Shown: piece by piece, positions 41,587 to 50,671 of the stretch
Position numbering within the stretch: position 1 is the first letter of the stretch
How the letters are laid out: the number at the start of each line of letters is the position of its first letter
NCBI RefSeq assembly: GCF_003860525.1
Contig: NZ_CP034161.1
Span: 1,612,001-1,676,000 of the forward strand
From: Epilithonimonas vandammei
GTDB taxonomy: Bacteria > Bacteroidota > Bacteroidia > Flavobacteriales > Weeksellaceae
Direction: 5' to 3'
Length of the DNA: 64,000 bases
The notes under the pieces: generated by a model
The model's input: the letters and a program-made list of their open reading frames with translations, nothing else
What the model was told of the DNA's origin: nothing
Database searches by the model: none
Translations under genes and position numbers: made by a program

Positions 41587-44439
41587 TTAAAAACCAAAAT
41601 TGATTCTAGCAAATAGGAATCGCCCATTCATCCCAAACTGAGATACGTTTCTGGAATAGACAAACTGATTGGCGTTGGATAAATCATAAGATTTAGGAAC
41701 GTACACAATCTGACCATTTTCTATTTTGTCGCCTCTCAGCACCTTTGCAGCGGTCAGGTTATGAGCCGGGTAAACATCAAACAAGTTGTTTGCACCGACT
41801 GCCACACTGATGGTTTTAGAGAAATTATATCCCACGGAAAGATCTGTGATCACCCTTGCTGTCCAAACCGGATGTTCTGTTTCCACAATGCTTCCGTCGA
41901 TAATTGTGGCATCGATCTTACCATCTCTGTTAGCGTCGCCGGCATTCGGGTCTGTAACCTTACCAAAAAATCCGTTTCTAACCATAAAGTTGAAATTGCC
42001 AACTTTTAAACTATGCGTCAGGTTCATTTTTGTTCTTGGGATTGCTTCTTCTAAGTAAACTCTGGATGTTTCTGAAAAGAAATTATTGATATAACCATTA
42101 TTCGCAAGTTTATCAGAAGTATGGATTGGTCCAACATTAATGGTTTTGTTTGCGTTAAGTCCGAAATCATTGGTTAGACTTACTTTATCGCTGAAGGTTA
42201 TTTTATGGCTTACCACCACATCTATTCCCTTGGTTTCTGTATCTATAGAATTAACAAAAAAGATGGCTTGGCTGGCATTAACTTCGTCGTAATAGCCTTG
42301 TACTTCAACTGCCGCAGGGCTTGTTCCTGTTGGTCTAGGAAATACATCGGTAAGGGTAATTCGGTCTTTGATTTTTACAAAATAGCCATCTACTGCGATT
42401 GTTAGGTTTGCAGCAGGAATTTTGTAAGTGAATCCGGCAGAATAAGAGTTGGATTTTTCTTGTTTCAGATCCGTTCCGATCAAATTATTTTTGAGTGACG
42501 ACCCATCGGCAAATGTTGCGACCTGATAACCTACACCACCAATAAATTGAGTGGCTACATTACTGAAATATTTCTGTTGCAAAGAAGGCGCACGGAAACC
42601 AGTTTGTATGGCACCTCGCAAATTTAGATTGTCGAGAACTTTATATCTTAATGCCAGTTTATAATTAAAAGTCGATCCGAAATCCGAATAATTTTCAAAA
42701 CGCACCGCGGCATCCGCTAAGAAATTTTTTGTAAAGTTAACTTCGGCATCCGCATACAGCGCTTCGCTGGTTCTTCCTTTATTGATGGCGTTGTCTGGTG
42801 TAAATCCAGGAAATACCTGGCTGCCTGCAGGTCTGTAAGAACCAAAGAAATCGGTTGGGAAACTTTCTTTTGGTGTTCCATCTTTAGTCCAATGTGGATT
42901 GCCATTGTTATCGTATCTCGCATAGGAATTAAGGTCTCCGGCAGTAATTTGGTAATTCTCAAACCTTGTTTCTGCTCCAAATGCTAAATTTAATCCTGCT
43001 AACACATCAAAAGGTCTGGATACGTCCAAGTTGATGGTGTTTTGGCTAAAGCCCATCGTTCCTGCATAAAATTCTGAAGGAGAAGCAAATCGCATCGTGC
43101 TATTGCCAGTATTTTTGATATCGTATCGGAAGCTGTTTTTTCCAAAGGTATTGCTTAGGTCAACAATCCATTCGCCCCATTTCCCTTTGACACCACTAGA
43201 GAAAGAGATGTCTTGAATTGTGGAACCAATTTCCGGCAAGAATCCGTTGGGATACAAAGAGGAAAAGGTGTTCGCCTGTACAGGTCTTCTGTAAAATCCT
43301 GCAGAATTTCCGGATCTGTAGCCGTATCCTCCAAAGGCATAAGCTTTCCAATTGTCGTTTAACGGAACCTCTGCATTGGCGAAAAACTGTCCGCTTCTAA
43401 GAGAGGATTGTCCTACACGCATATTGAAATCCGATCTGGATAAACCTCGGTAAGCTAATTCATTATTGGTGACATCGGCGCTTAGTAGAGTTTGTAATGC
43501 GGAAATGCTATTAGCGTTTTGGATGTCATTTTGTTGACCAGCCGTTAAATAGCTGATCTGAGGTGCATACTGATGAATGGCATTGATAATAGTACTTGCG
43601 TTGGCGGAGGAAACGGTTGTAATGTTTGTGAAATAATTATTAAAATCAAAACCGTTTTTTGATGCTCTGTTTTCGATTGCATTAAATATATTATAGATGG
43701 AACCACTATAGGCATCGGCTCTGTTGGTAGGATCCCGGAACGCACCGGATGCTGTTAAATTGATGAATCCACCTTTTGTCCCGATTTTAGCGCCATAATT
43801 CAAGTCAACCTGATAGTTTTGCCCGTCAACGCCACCTGTCAGGTTGTTGGCTTCTGAAGAGAAGTTGGCGCCGGCGGTCATCTGTCCGGTTAAACCATTA
43901 GTGTTGCGTTTCAGGTTGAGGTTGATAACGCCTGCAATCGCATCAGAGCCATATTGTGCTGCCGCGCCGTCTCTAAGAACTTCAATTTTTGAAAGCGCAA
44001 AAGCAGGAATGGCATTCAGGTCGGTACCAACGGAGCCTCTTCCTGGGGTACCATTAATATTAACGAGGGATGAGGTATGTCTTCTTTTGCCATTCAATAA
44101 GACCAAAGTCTGGTCCGGACCTAATCCACGTAACTGAGCGGGGTCTATATGGTCTGTTCCGTCCGCTACCGTTTGGGTATTGGAAGTAAACGATGGTGCT
44201 ATTGAATTTAAAATTTGATTAAGCGTAATTTGGGGCGACTCTTTAGAGATTTTCTGGACATCAAAAACGTCTACAGGTACAGGTGTATCAGATTTTACAC
44301 GAGATCCTGCACGGGAACCCAAGACAACAACTTCGTCAATGGTTTTATCCTTTACTGAGTCTTTTACTTGTGCGGATAGGGTCGGAATGGCAAAAACAAC
44401 AATGCCTAAAGTGATGATCTTTTGATAATTTTTCTTCAT
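41587..44439 (-). CDS. TonB-dependent outer-membrane receptor
   Basis: The 950-residue protein has a signal peptide (ends near PTLSAQ), a plug domain starting near residue 45 (VFDVQKISKESPQITLNQIL, QLRGLGPDQTLVLLNGKRRH, KIEVLRDGAAAQYGSDAIAGVINL) and a 22-stranded barrel with the family GFRAPSLQQKYFSN and a C-terminal aromatic strand (FLFARINFGF). It lacks the N-terminal carboxypeptidase-like domain of SusC proteins, so it is a classic receptor type rather than a SusC glycan transporter. No SusD partner is adjacent. It is divergent from the gamma-glutamyltransferase gene. The substrate is unknown. Confidence 0.95.
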   Translation of the reverse strand: MKKNYQKIITLGIVVFAIPTLSAQVKDSVKDKTIDEVVVLGSRAGSRVKSDTPVPVDVFDVQKISKESPQITLNQILNSIAPSFTSNTQTVADGTDHIDPAQLRGLGPDQTLVLLNGKRRHTSSLVNINGTPGRGSVGTDLNAIPAFALSKIEVLRDGAAAQYGSDAIAGVINLNLKRNTNGLTGQMTAGANFSSEANNLTGGVDGQNYQVDLNYGAKIGTKGGFINLTASGAFRDPTNRADAYSGSIYNIFNAIENRASKNGFDFNNYFTNITTVSSANASTIINAIHQYAPQISYLTAGQQNDIQNANSISALQTLLSADVTNNELAYRGLSRSDFNMRVGQSSLRSGQFFANAEVPLNDNWKAYAFGGYGYRSGNSAGFYRRPVQANTFSSLYPNGFLPEIGSTIQDISFSSGVKGKWGEWIVDLSNTFGKNSFRYDIKNTGNSTMRFASPSEFYAGTMGFSQNTINLDVSRPFDVLAGLNLAFGAETRFENYQITAGDLNSYARYDNNGNPHWTKDGTPKESFPTDFFGSYRPAGSQVFPGFTPDNAINKGRTSEALYADAEVNFTKNFLADAAVRFENYSDFGSTFNYKLALRYKVLDNLNLRGAIQTGFRAPSLQQKYFSNVATQFIGGVGYQVATFADGSSLKNNLIGTDLKQEKSNSYSAGFTYKIPAANLTIAVDGYFVKIKDRITLTDVFPRPTGTSPAAVEVQGYYDEVNASQAIFFVNSIDTETKGIDVVVSHKITFSDKVSLTNDFGLNANKTINVGPIHTSDKLANNGYINNFFSETSRVYLEEAIPRTKMNLTHSLKVGNFNFMVRNGFFGKVTDPNAGDANRDGKIDATIIDGSIVETEHPVWTARVITDLSVGYNFSKTISVAVGANNLFDVYPAHNLTAAKVLRGDKIENGQIVYVPKSYDLSNANQFVYSRNVSQFGMNGRFLFARINFGF

Positions 44440-44583
44440 ATTTAATTTAATTTCAAATAAAATTAGTAAATATTTTGATGTTAATTCAAAAAAATATAAA
44501 AAATGATAAATTTATAACACTTCCAAACAAATTTATTGGTTAATATAATATTGATTTATGTTAATTTAACATATTTTATATGA

Positions 44584-44613
44584 TTGTATGATTTACAACT
44601 TTAATTATCTTTG
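44584..44613 (+). promoter_or_regulatory. Promoter of ggt
   Basis: TTG (44584-44586) and TATCTTTG (44606-44613) with exactly 19 bases between them, 17 bases before the ATG. A TAAATTTG box at 44529-44536 on the minus strand may serve the divergent receptor gene but lacks a -33 element. Confidence 0.82.
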
Positions 44614-44629
44614 AAATAAATTTTGTACG

Positions 44630-46321
44630 ATGAAAATCAAACTATCACTATTAATTTCGCTCAATTGTATTATTGTTTTTTCTCAATACACCGATATTAA
44701 TATCATTAAGGAAGTCAAAGTAAAAAATAAAGGTGTCGTGGTTTCCGCGCATCCTTTGGCAAGTGAAGCAGGAGCAAAAATATTGAAACAAGGCGGAAAC
44801 GCTTTTGATGCAGTCATTGCCACACAGCTCGCGCTGGCTGTGGTCTATCCGCAGGCCGGTAACATCGGTGGGGGAGGATTTCTGGTCGCTACCACGCCAG
44901 AAGGCAAATACTTGGCCTTGGATTACCGCGAAACTGCGCCATCTAAGGCCTCGTTCGATATGTATTGGGATAAAAATGGTAATGCTAATACCGATCTTTC
45001 TCAAAATGGAAGATTGGCAGTCGGTGTTCCGGGAAGTATTTCCGGAATGTTTGAGACGATAAAGTATGCAAAATTGCCTTTTTCCAAACTGATTGAGCCG
45101 GCCATTGACCTTGCTCAAAAAGGTTTTGCTATTACCGAACAAGAGGCAGGTTTACTCAACCTTCACAAAGCCGACTTTCTTAAACACAATAAAAATAAAA
45201 TTGCGTTAGTGAAAGATCTGCCTTGGAAAGCTGGTGATCTATTGATTCAGCCCGAATTGGCGGAAACACTCAGGAGAATTCAGAAAGCTGGTGAACGGGA
45301 GTTTTACGAAGGAAAAACAGCCAATCTTATTGTTGCTGAAATGAAACTTGGAAACGGTATTATTCAGCGAAAAGATCTTAAAAATTATAAAACAAAAGAA
45401 CGTAAAGCATTGGTTTTTAATTATAAAGATCATCAGGTAGTGTCTATGTCAATGCCTTCCAGTGGTGGAACTTTGCTTGCCCAAATGCTGAAAATGGTTT
45501 CTTACGAAGATCTTTCTAAGTATCAGATGAACTCAGAAGAAGCGGTTCAGATTATGGTTGAAGCGGAACGCAGAGCTTATGCTGACCGAGCGGAATATAT
45601 GGGTGATCCTGATTTTATAGAGGATAAAACGCAAATGCTGATTTCTGACGATTATCTTAAAAGCCGATGGAAATCTTTTGATAAAAATACTGCAACACCA
45701 AGCAAAGATGTAGGTAAAATCATAAACCCAAACCAAAAGGAAAGTACGGAAACAACGCATATTTCTATTCTGGATAAATTCGGTAATGCAGTATCTGTTA
45801 CTACCACACTCAACGGGCTTTACGGAAGTAAAACCGTGGTTTCTGGTGCTGGATTTTTTCTGAATAATGAAATGGATGACTTTTCAGTAAAACCAGGTGT
45901 TCCCAATATGTATGGAGCTGTAGGTGGGGAAGCTAATAAAATACAACCGGGAAAAAGAATGCTTTCTTCTATGACACCAACAGTAGTGCTGAAAGACGGC
46001 AAAGTAAAAATGGTAGTGGGAACACCTGGCGGGACTACAATTCCCACCTCGGTATTCCAAGCTATTGTAGATGTTATTGACTTTAAGCAAAATGCAAATT
46101 TCTCTGTTAATGCGCCGAAATTTCATCATCAGTGGCTTCCAGAGGTAGTAAAAGTTGAAAATAAATTTCCTGAGACTACTATTAAAGCTTTAGAAAAGAA
46201 AAATTATCAGTTTGAAAAAGTTTCACAAATTGGAAGAACAGAAGTTATTGTGGTAGACAGCAATCAGAATATCCACGCTGTAGCAGATGGGCGAGGCGAT
46301 GATTCTGTCGGAGTAGAATAA
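44630..46321 (+). CDS. ggt: Gamma-glutamyltransferase
   Basis: The 563-residue precursor starts with a signal peptide (LLISLNCIIVFS) and is cut by itself into two subunits at the Thr in ESTETTHISILDKFG (near residue 375), which then is the nucleophile. KQGGNAFDAVIATQLALAV, GGGGFLV, DYRETAPSKAS and GGTTIPTSVFQ are the other family motifs, as is SSMTPTVV. The enzyme acts in the periplasm on glutathione and other gamma-glutamyl peptides. It is transcribed divergently from the TonB receptor gene 190 bases away. Confidence 0.96.
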   Translation: MKIKLSLLISLNCIIVFSQYTDINIIKEVKVKNKGVVVSAHPLASEAGAKILKQGGNAFDAVIATQLALAVVYPQAGNIGGGGFLVATTPEGKYLALDYRETAPSKASFDMYWDKNGNANTDLSQNGRLAVGVPGSISGMFETIKYAKLPFSKLIEPAIDLAQKGFAITEQEAGLLNLHKADFLKHNKNKIALVKDLPWKAGDLLIQPELAETLRRIQKAGEREFYEGKTANLIVAEMKLGNGIIQRKDLKNYKTKERKALVFNYKDHQVVSMSMPSSGGTLLAQMLKMVSYEDLSKYQMNSEEAVQIMVEAERRAYADRAEYMGDPDFIEDKTQMLISDDYLKSRWKSFDKNTATPSKDVGKIINPNQKESTETTHISILDKFGNAVSVTTTLNGLYGSKTVVSGAGFFLNNEMDDFSVKPGVPNMYGAVGGEANKIQPGKRMLSSMTPTVVLKDGKVKMVVGTPGGTTIPTSVFQAIVDVIDFKQNANFSVNAPKFHHQWLPEVVKVENKFPETTIKALEKKNYQFEKVSQIGRTEVIVVDSNQNIHAVADGRGDDSVGVE

Positions 46322-46342
46322 GAGAGAGTTTGAGTTAATATT

Positions 46343-46374
46343 GAAAAAAGGCTTCCAATTTTGGAAGCCTTTTT
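46343..46374. terminator. Bidirectional terminator between ggt and hsp20
   Basis: AAAAAGGCTTCCAA / TTGGAAGCCTTTTT, loop of two bases, T run on both strands. The same hairpin occurs again at 46955-46980. Confidence 0.92.
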
Positions 46375-46375
46375 A

Positions 46376-46831
46376 TTATTGAATCTCAATAAGCTTAGGT
46401 TCTTGCTTTCTTGCTTTTTCTGTTTTCGGGATGTTGAGTTTCAGTACACCATTTTCATATTTTGCCTGGATCCGTTCCTCATCCACAACATCTTTTGCCA
46501 GCTCAAAACTACGCGAAAAAGACTGATAGCTGAATTCTTTTCTCATATATTGGCCGGTTCTGTCTTCTGTTTCATTTTTTTTGGTAGATGAAATTGTCAG
46601 AAGATTACCTTCCAAAGTGATTATGAAATCTTCCTTTTCCAATCCCGGTGCAGCTACTTCCACTTCAAAGCAATCATCAAGTTCCTTGATGTTTACATAT
46701 GGAAGTGTCGTTCTTGTTGAAGAAAAATTATTATTGCCCCAGTTAAAAAGTTCGCGGCTGAAAAAGTCATCGAACAATGTTCTCGGACTGGCAGGGAACA
46801 AATCGCCAGTGTTTCTTTTTACAATTGACAT
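46376..46831 (-). CDS. Small heat-shock protein, Hsp20/alpha-crystallin family
   Basis: The 151-residue protein has an N-terminal arm (TLFDDFFSRELFNWG), an alpha-crystallin domain from about residue 45 (LPYVNIKELDDCFEVEVAAPGLEKEDF) and the C-terminal IPKTEKA with the Ile-Pro-Lys motif near residue 136 that links subunits. It is a holdase chaperone that keeps unfolded proteins from aggregating. It is alone between two copies of one terminator hairpin, hence transcribed singly. Its upstream region (46832-46950) shows no clear TAnnTTTG box, so stress control is likely but unproved. Confidence 0.94.
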   Translation of the reverse strand: MSIVKRNTGDLFPASPRTLFDDFFSRELFNWGNNNFSSTRTTLPYVNIKELDDCFEVEVAAPGLEKEDFIITLEGNLLTISSTKKNETEDRTGQYMRKEFSYQSFSRSFELAKDVVDEERIQAKYENGVLKLNIPKTEKARKQEPKLIEIQ

Positions 46832-46954
46832 AACAAACTGATTTTAAAAGGTTAAACAATATTTTTTGTAAAGTCAATTCCATAAATTCCAATGGTATGC
46901 CAACTGTTTTTATTATGAAATTCTGTCATTTTAGGTGAAAATTTGTCATTCGTG

Positions 46955-46980
46955 AAAAAAGGCTTCCAATTTTGGAAGCC
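46955..46980 (-). terminator. RNase Y gene terminator
   Basis: On the minus strand GGCTTCCAA / TTGGAAGCC is followed by six T residues, 28 bases after the rny stop. The arm and loop sequence are the same as in the terminator at 46343-46374. Confidence 0.88.
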
Positions 46981-47007
46981 TAATGTTTTTATATTATGAA
47001 ATTTTGA

Positions 47008-48579
47008 TTATCTGGCGATGTTTACAGCTCTTGTTTCTCGGATTACAGTTACTTTGACCTGACCTGGATAAGTAAGCTCATTCTGAATCTTTTCCGAGAT
47101 GTCGTAAGATAATTGGTAAGCATTTTCGTCATTCACCTTGCTGCTTTCTACCATCACTCTCAGCTCTCTACCAGCCTGGATAGCATAAGCGCTAGACACG
47201 CCCTCAAAACTCAAAGCTGCAGCTTCAAGATCTTTCAGTCTCTGGATATAAGACTCCAAAACCTGTCTTCTTGCACCAGGTCTGGCACCTGAAATCGCAT
47301 CGGCTACCTGAATGATAGGGGATAGGAGCGACGTCATTTCGATTTCGTCGTGGTGTGCTCCAATGGCATTAATGACTTCTGCGTTTTCACCATATTTTTC
47401 AGCCCATTGCATCCCAAGAAGTGCGTGTGGCAATTCAGATTCCTGCTCAGGAACTTTACCGATATCGTGTAAAAGACCAGCTCTTTTGGCCAGTTTAACA
47501 TTCAATCCTAATTCCGCAGCCATAGTTGCTGCGATATTGGCAACTTCTCTAGAGTGCTGTAATAAATTTTGACCGTAAGAGGAACGGAATTTCATTCTAC
47601 CAACAATCTTAACCAATTCAGGGTGAAGCCCGTGAATTCCAAGGTCAATGATCGTTCTCTTTCCAACTTCAATGATTTCCTCCTCGATTTGTTTTCTGGT
47701 TTTATCCACCACTTCTTCGATTCTCGCCGGGTGAATTCTGCCATCTGTAACCAATCTGTGAAGTGACAATCTTGCGATCTCTCTTCTTACCGGATCGAAG
47801 CAAGACAGTAGAATAGCTTCCGGTGTATCATCTACAATGATCTCTACACCTGTAGCAGCTTCTAAAGCACGGATATTTCTACCTTCACGGCCAATGATTC
47901 TTCCTTTGATTTCATCAGACTCAATGTTGAAAACAGAAACCGAATTTTCGATGGCCTGTTCTGTCCCGATTCTCTGAATGGTTTGGATGATGATTTTTCT
48001 AGCTTCATTTTTTGCATTAAGCTGAGCTTCTTCCATAATGCTCTGAACGTGCGCTTGGGCTTTGGTTTTAGCTTCTGCTCTCAGAGATTCTACCAATTCG
48101 CTTTTTGCTTCTTCAGCGGAATAGTTGGAAATTTTTTCCAGCATCTCTACTTTTTGAGCGGTTGCAACATCCAGATCGTGCTGTTTTTTCTGAAGAATTT
48201 CCAGTTTTTTGTTGTAATCGTTGATTTGCTTTTCAAGATCTTTTTCCAGTTTTCCGGCTTTACTAAGCTCATCATTCAGCTTGCTCTCTTTGTCTTTGAT
48301 GCGTTTTTCCGACTCCTGCATTTTCTTTTCTCTGGACTGGATGTCTGCATCGTGCTGGGATTTCAGTTCAAGGAATCTTTCTTTAGCTTGAAGCTGCTTT
48401 TCTTTTTTTACGGCTTCTGCCTGTACATTAGCTTTTTCTATAATGTTTTCGGCGCTCTTTTTGGCGTCTTCTATCATATATTTTGCCTTAGAATTGATAG
48501 AGCTTTTCCCGAAGAAAAGTCCAGCTACGGCTCCTATCAGAAGTGCGACAACACCGATAATAATGGTAATTGTGTCCAT
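47008..48579 (-). CDS. rny: Ribonuclease Y
   Basis: The 523-residue endoribonuclease has an N-terminal membrane anchor (residues 3-22), a long coiled coil (about 30-190), a KH RNA-binding domain ([22 protein letters not shown], about 223-245) and an HD metal-dependent domain with [12 protein letters not shown] near residue 370. It starts decay of many mRNAs at the inner membrane. Length and order are the family norm. Upstream on the same strand lie a 6S-like RNA and zapA. Confidence 0.96.
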   Translation of the reverse strand: MDTITIIIGVVALLIGAVAGLFFGKSSINSKAKYMIEDAKKSAENIIEKANVQAEAVKKEKQLQAKERFLELKSQHDADIQSREKKMQESEKRIKDKESKLNDELSKAGKLEKDLEKQINDYNKKLEILQKKQHDLDVATAQKVEMLEKISNYSAEEAKSELVESLRAEAKTKAQAHVQSIMEEAQLNAKNEARKIIIQTIQRIGTEQAIENSVSVFNIESDEIKGRIIGREGRNIRALEAATGVEIIVDDTPEAILLSCFDPVRREIARLSLHRLVTDGRIHPARIEEVVDKTRKQIEEEIIEVGKRTIIDLGIHGLHPELVKIVGRMKFRSSYGQNLLQHSREVANIAATMAAELGLNVKLAKRAGLLHDIGKVPEQESELPHALLGMQWAEKYGENAEVINAIGAHHDEIEMTSLLSPIIQVADAISGARPGARRQVLESYIQRLKDLEAAALSFEGVSSAYAIQAGRELRVMVESSKVNDENAYQLSYDISEKIQNELTYPGQVKVTVIRETRAVNIAR

Positions 48580-48721
48580 AAATTTATATATATTGAGTTT
48601 TAATTTTCTCTCTAATTGATGGAAGTCAGACGTCTACAGATAGATAATTTTTGTACCCACAGACACTCTTTTCCAATTTAATAAACTTCCGTCATCGACA
48701 TTGTGACTAACGACGGAACAT

Positions 48722-48886
48722 AAAAAAACCTACAACAGTTCAGTTATAGAGTAAACTCCATAAAAACACGATTTGGACTGATTTTCATTTTCTGTAATCT
48801 GCGCAAGGCAGCACGCCATCAAATGAACTTTCGTCCGGTAATTTTTAATTGTTGAGTTTACTTCTTTGTGTTAGAACTATTGTAGG
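48722..48886 (-). ncRNA. ssrS: Probable 6S RNA
   Basis: On the minus strand a long interrupted hairpin runs from 48886 to 48729: CCTACAA pairs with TTGTAGG at the ends and GTAAACTC with GAGTTTAC further in, enclosing a large loop with smaller helices. A run of seven T residues follows at once, so it also ends its own transcript. This shape, one rod-like hairpin with an open centre, is that of 6S RNA, which binds the housekeeping RNA polymerase. The place next to zapA agrees with the common zapA-6S neighbourhood. No protein-like frame exists there. It is a call from structure and context. Confidence 0.6.
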
Positions 48887-48910
48887 CAACTTGTAGCCAG
48901 AATATTAATA

Positions 48911-49198
48911 TTAATCTTCCAGCTGTTCCAGGAGCGCATTGATCTTACTCACACGCTCATTTGTATTTTTTATATTTTTCTCGTTATTTAAAGAATATAC
49001 TTCCGCATTGGTTCCCAGTTTCAAAGCGCACATCGCAAGAGCATCTTGTTTGTCTCTTACATCAAAGCTTGCCTCGAAGTCCTTAATCATTGTTTCTATC
49101 TGTTTTCCTACTTTCCGAAGTGTCTCTTCTTCGGCAGCTGGAACATTCAGCGGGTAGTTTCTTCCGGCAATATTGATTGTTATTCTTCTGAAATCCAT
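48911..49198 (-). CDS. zapA: Cell division protein ZapA
   Basis: The 95-residue protein has the ZapA pattern: an N-terminal beta hairpin (RRITINIAGRNYPLNVPAAEEETLRKVGKQI) and a long C-terminal coiled coil. ZapA binds FtsZ and stabilises the division ring. It begins three bases after the stop of a coiled-coil gene of similar size. The gene is followed by the 6S-like RNA on the same strand, a layout also known in proteobacteria. Confidence 0.9.
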   Translation of the reverse strand: MDFRRITINIAGRNYPLNVPAAEEETLRKVGKQIETMIKDFEASFDVRDKQDALAMCALKLGTNAEVYSLNNEKNIKNTNERVSKINALLEQLED

Positions 49199-49201
49199 AT
49201 T

Positions 49202-49504
49202 TTATAAACCGTTATTTTGAAGTTCGGAAACACACATATCTATTTCTTTTACCAGTCTGTTGATATGATTTTTCATCAGACGGTTATGTTCTGCATTTCC
49301 AGATATCGCTGAATATAGTTTTAGTTCTTTATTTTCTTCTGCCAAATTCTGGTTTTTGCGTCTTTCTTCTGCATATTCTTCTTTCAGCTTCTCTAGTTCA
49401 TCGGACTGTTCTGCATATTTTTCCGAAAGATTCCTGAACTTCTTATGAAGGTTGAGAATCTTTTTTTCCAATACAGAAAAGTTGTTTTCTAATTCGCTTA
49501 GCAT
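49202..49504 (-). CDS. Small coiled-coil protein, likely a ZapA partner
   Basis: The 100-residue protein is almost wholly a predicted coiled coil (LEKKILNLHKKFRNLSEKYAE and LEKLKEEYAEERRKNQNLAEEN). It has no membrane segment. Size and character resemble ZapB, and the direct link to zapA three bases downstream supports a role in the division ring. Coiled coils match one another easily, so ZapB identity is not claimed. The frame opens with a GTG directly before the ATG at 49504, which is taken as the start. Confidence 0.7.
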   Translation of the reverse strand: MLSELENNFSVLEKKILNLHKKFRNLSEKYAEQSDELEKLKEEYAEERRKNQNLAEENKELKLYSAISGNAEHNRLMKNHINRLVKEIDMCVSELQNNGL

Positions 49505-49689
49505 CACCAGAATTAAATTCTAACTTTTACAAAAATAAGAAAAATTAATGATGAATTAACACCTTATTGCGGTTTTGTGAAAATGAATGGGTTTGTGTTT
49601 GATTTATAAGGATTTAAAGTTGAATGTAAAAATGTACTGGAAAATAAATGGTTTCTATAGTTTCTCTTTTTTGATAACCTCATTTTCTA

Positions 49690-49830
49690 ATGGGCACCGC
49701 TGCGTGAGGGCGGAAGGCATTGTTGGAGCTCTCCCGATGAAACCTTGCAAGGTTTTATCGGGAAGCGACTGCCTGTAGACCGACCTGCTTGTTCCGATGC
49801 AGTCGGGACAAAAGGGCACGCTCATAAAAG
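49690..49830. repeat. GC-rich palindromic repeat element
   Basis: A segment of about 140 bases, much richer in G and C than its flanks, contains two hairpins: CCCGATGAAACCTTG / CAAGGTTTTATCGGG at 49733-49762 and TTGTTCCGA / TCGGGACAA at 49789-49811. It lies between the coiled-coil gene (49504) and porT (49858). A 63-codon plus-strand frame across it has no protein-like character. It resembles the interspersed palindromic elements of flavobacterial genomes. The rest of the gap 49505-49689 holds only a TATTTTTG box (49530-49537, minus strand) for the coiled-coil/zapA unit. Confidence 0.7.
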
Positions 49831-49857
49831 CTTCCTATAGAGAAAGCTTTGTAGATT

Positions 49858-50670
49858 TTATTCGAATTTCAGAACAAACATAAATGCTCTGGTTTGCATT
49901 GTGGAAATGGCTGGTGTCCAATAAGGCGGCGTGGTTGCGTTGTCTTGTACCAACTCGTTATTGGTGAAGAAAGTTCCTCGGATTGCTGGTGTTAATTTAA
50001 ATCGACTGAAATACAACTGAATCCCAATCTCTGCAGACCAACCGAAATTGTGTGTGGTTGTACGGAAGGTATTCACGCTGTTGTCACCTTCGGAAGTTTC
50101 GTTGGACTGAAGATTCATCAAATAATTAACTCCAACAGCGGCGTATGGACGCGAGTTGTACCAACGGTCACCGTGGATTTCCAGCAAAATCGGAACATCT
50201 ACATAAGTTGATTTTACCATTCTTTTCTGATCTACATCAGTTGGAGTGGTAATATTGGGAGTAATACTTCCATCCGGTAATGTAAAGCCTCCTGGAAATG
50301 CTTCATTGACTTTGTCAAACGTATTGAAGGTCAAATCTCGTTGTACAAAATGTAAGCCTGGCTCTATACGAAGATCTAAATAATAATTAAGCCTCATTTT
50401 ACCAATTAATCCGGCACCGAAGCTGTAAGTAGATTTGGATTCTACAAGATTTCTGTTGCCATCCATCCCATTTCTTGGATTGAGAACCATTTTGTAATCA
50501 AAATTATTACCAGCCAGATAAAATCCATAACTGAATTTTTCCAAATCCATACCTTCTCTGTTTTCTTGTCTGTCTTTTGTTCTGAAAAGATTGTTGTAAG
50601 TCTGCGACTGAAGGTTACTGCTAAATATTATAGCAGATATTGATAAAATTTTGATTAATCTTTGCTTCAT
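49858..50670 (-). CDS. porT: Type IX secretion/gliding outer-membrane protein PorT
   Basis: The 270-residue protein has a signal peptide (ends near LQSQTYNN) followed by a small beta-barrel with strands such as KFSYGFYLAGNNFDYKMVL, LDLRIEPGLHFVQRDLTF, YVDVPILLEIHGDRWYNSRPYAAVGVNY and AFMFVLKFE at the end. It is the PorT pattern. PorT is needed for the type IX secretion system that exports proteins with the C-terminal sorting domain. It directly follows the menaquinone methyltransferase gene, one base apart, a linkage conserved in Bacteroidetes. Confidence 0.88.
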   Translation of the reverse strand: MKQRLIKILSISAIIFSSNLQSQTYNNLFRTKDRQENREGMDLEKFSYGFYLAGNNFDYKMVLNPRNGMDGNRNLVESKSTYSFGAGLIGKMRLNYYLDLRIEPGLHFVQRDLTFNTFDKVNEAFPGGFTLPDGSITPNITTPTDVDQKRMVKSTYVDVPILLEIHGDRWYNSRPYAAVGVNYLMNLQSNETSEGDNSVNTFRTTTHNFGWSAEIGIQLYFSRFKLTPAIRGTFFTNNELVQDNATTPPYWTPAISTMQTRAFMFVLKFE

Positions 50671-50671
50671 C

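Noticed and set aside
43155..44137. Several 60-100 codon frames opposite the TonB receptor gene
   Set aside because: They are shadows of a long, clearly coding gene with intact plug and barrel motifs.
46880..46915. Sigma-54 promoter for hsp20 (TGGCAT ... TTGG on the minus strand)
   Set aside because: Spacing between the GG and GC elements is one base short and the -12 element reads GG instead of GC.
49587..49778. Plus-strand frame of 63 codons
   Set aside because: Half of it is the GC-rich double-hairpin repeat; no promoter or protein-like composition is seen.
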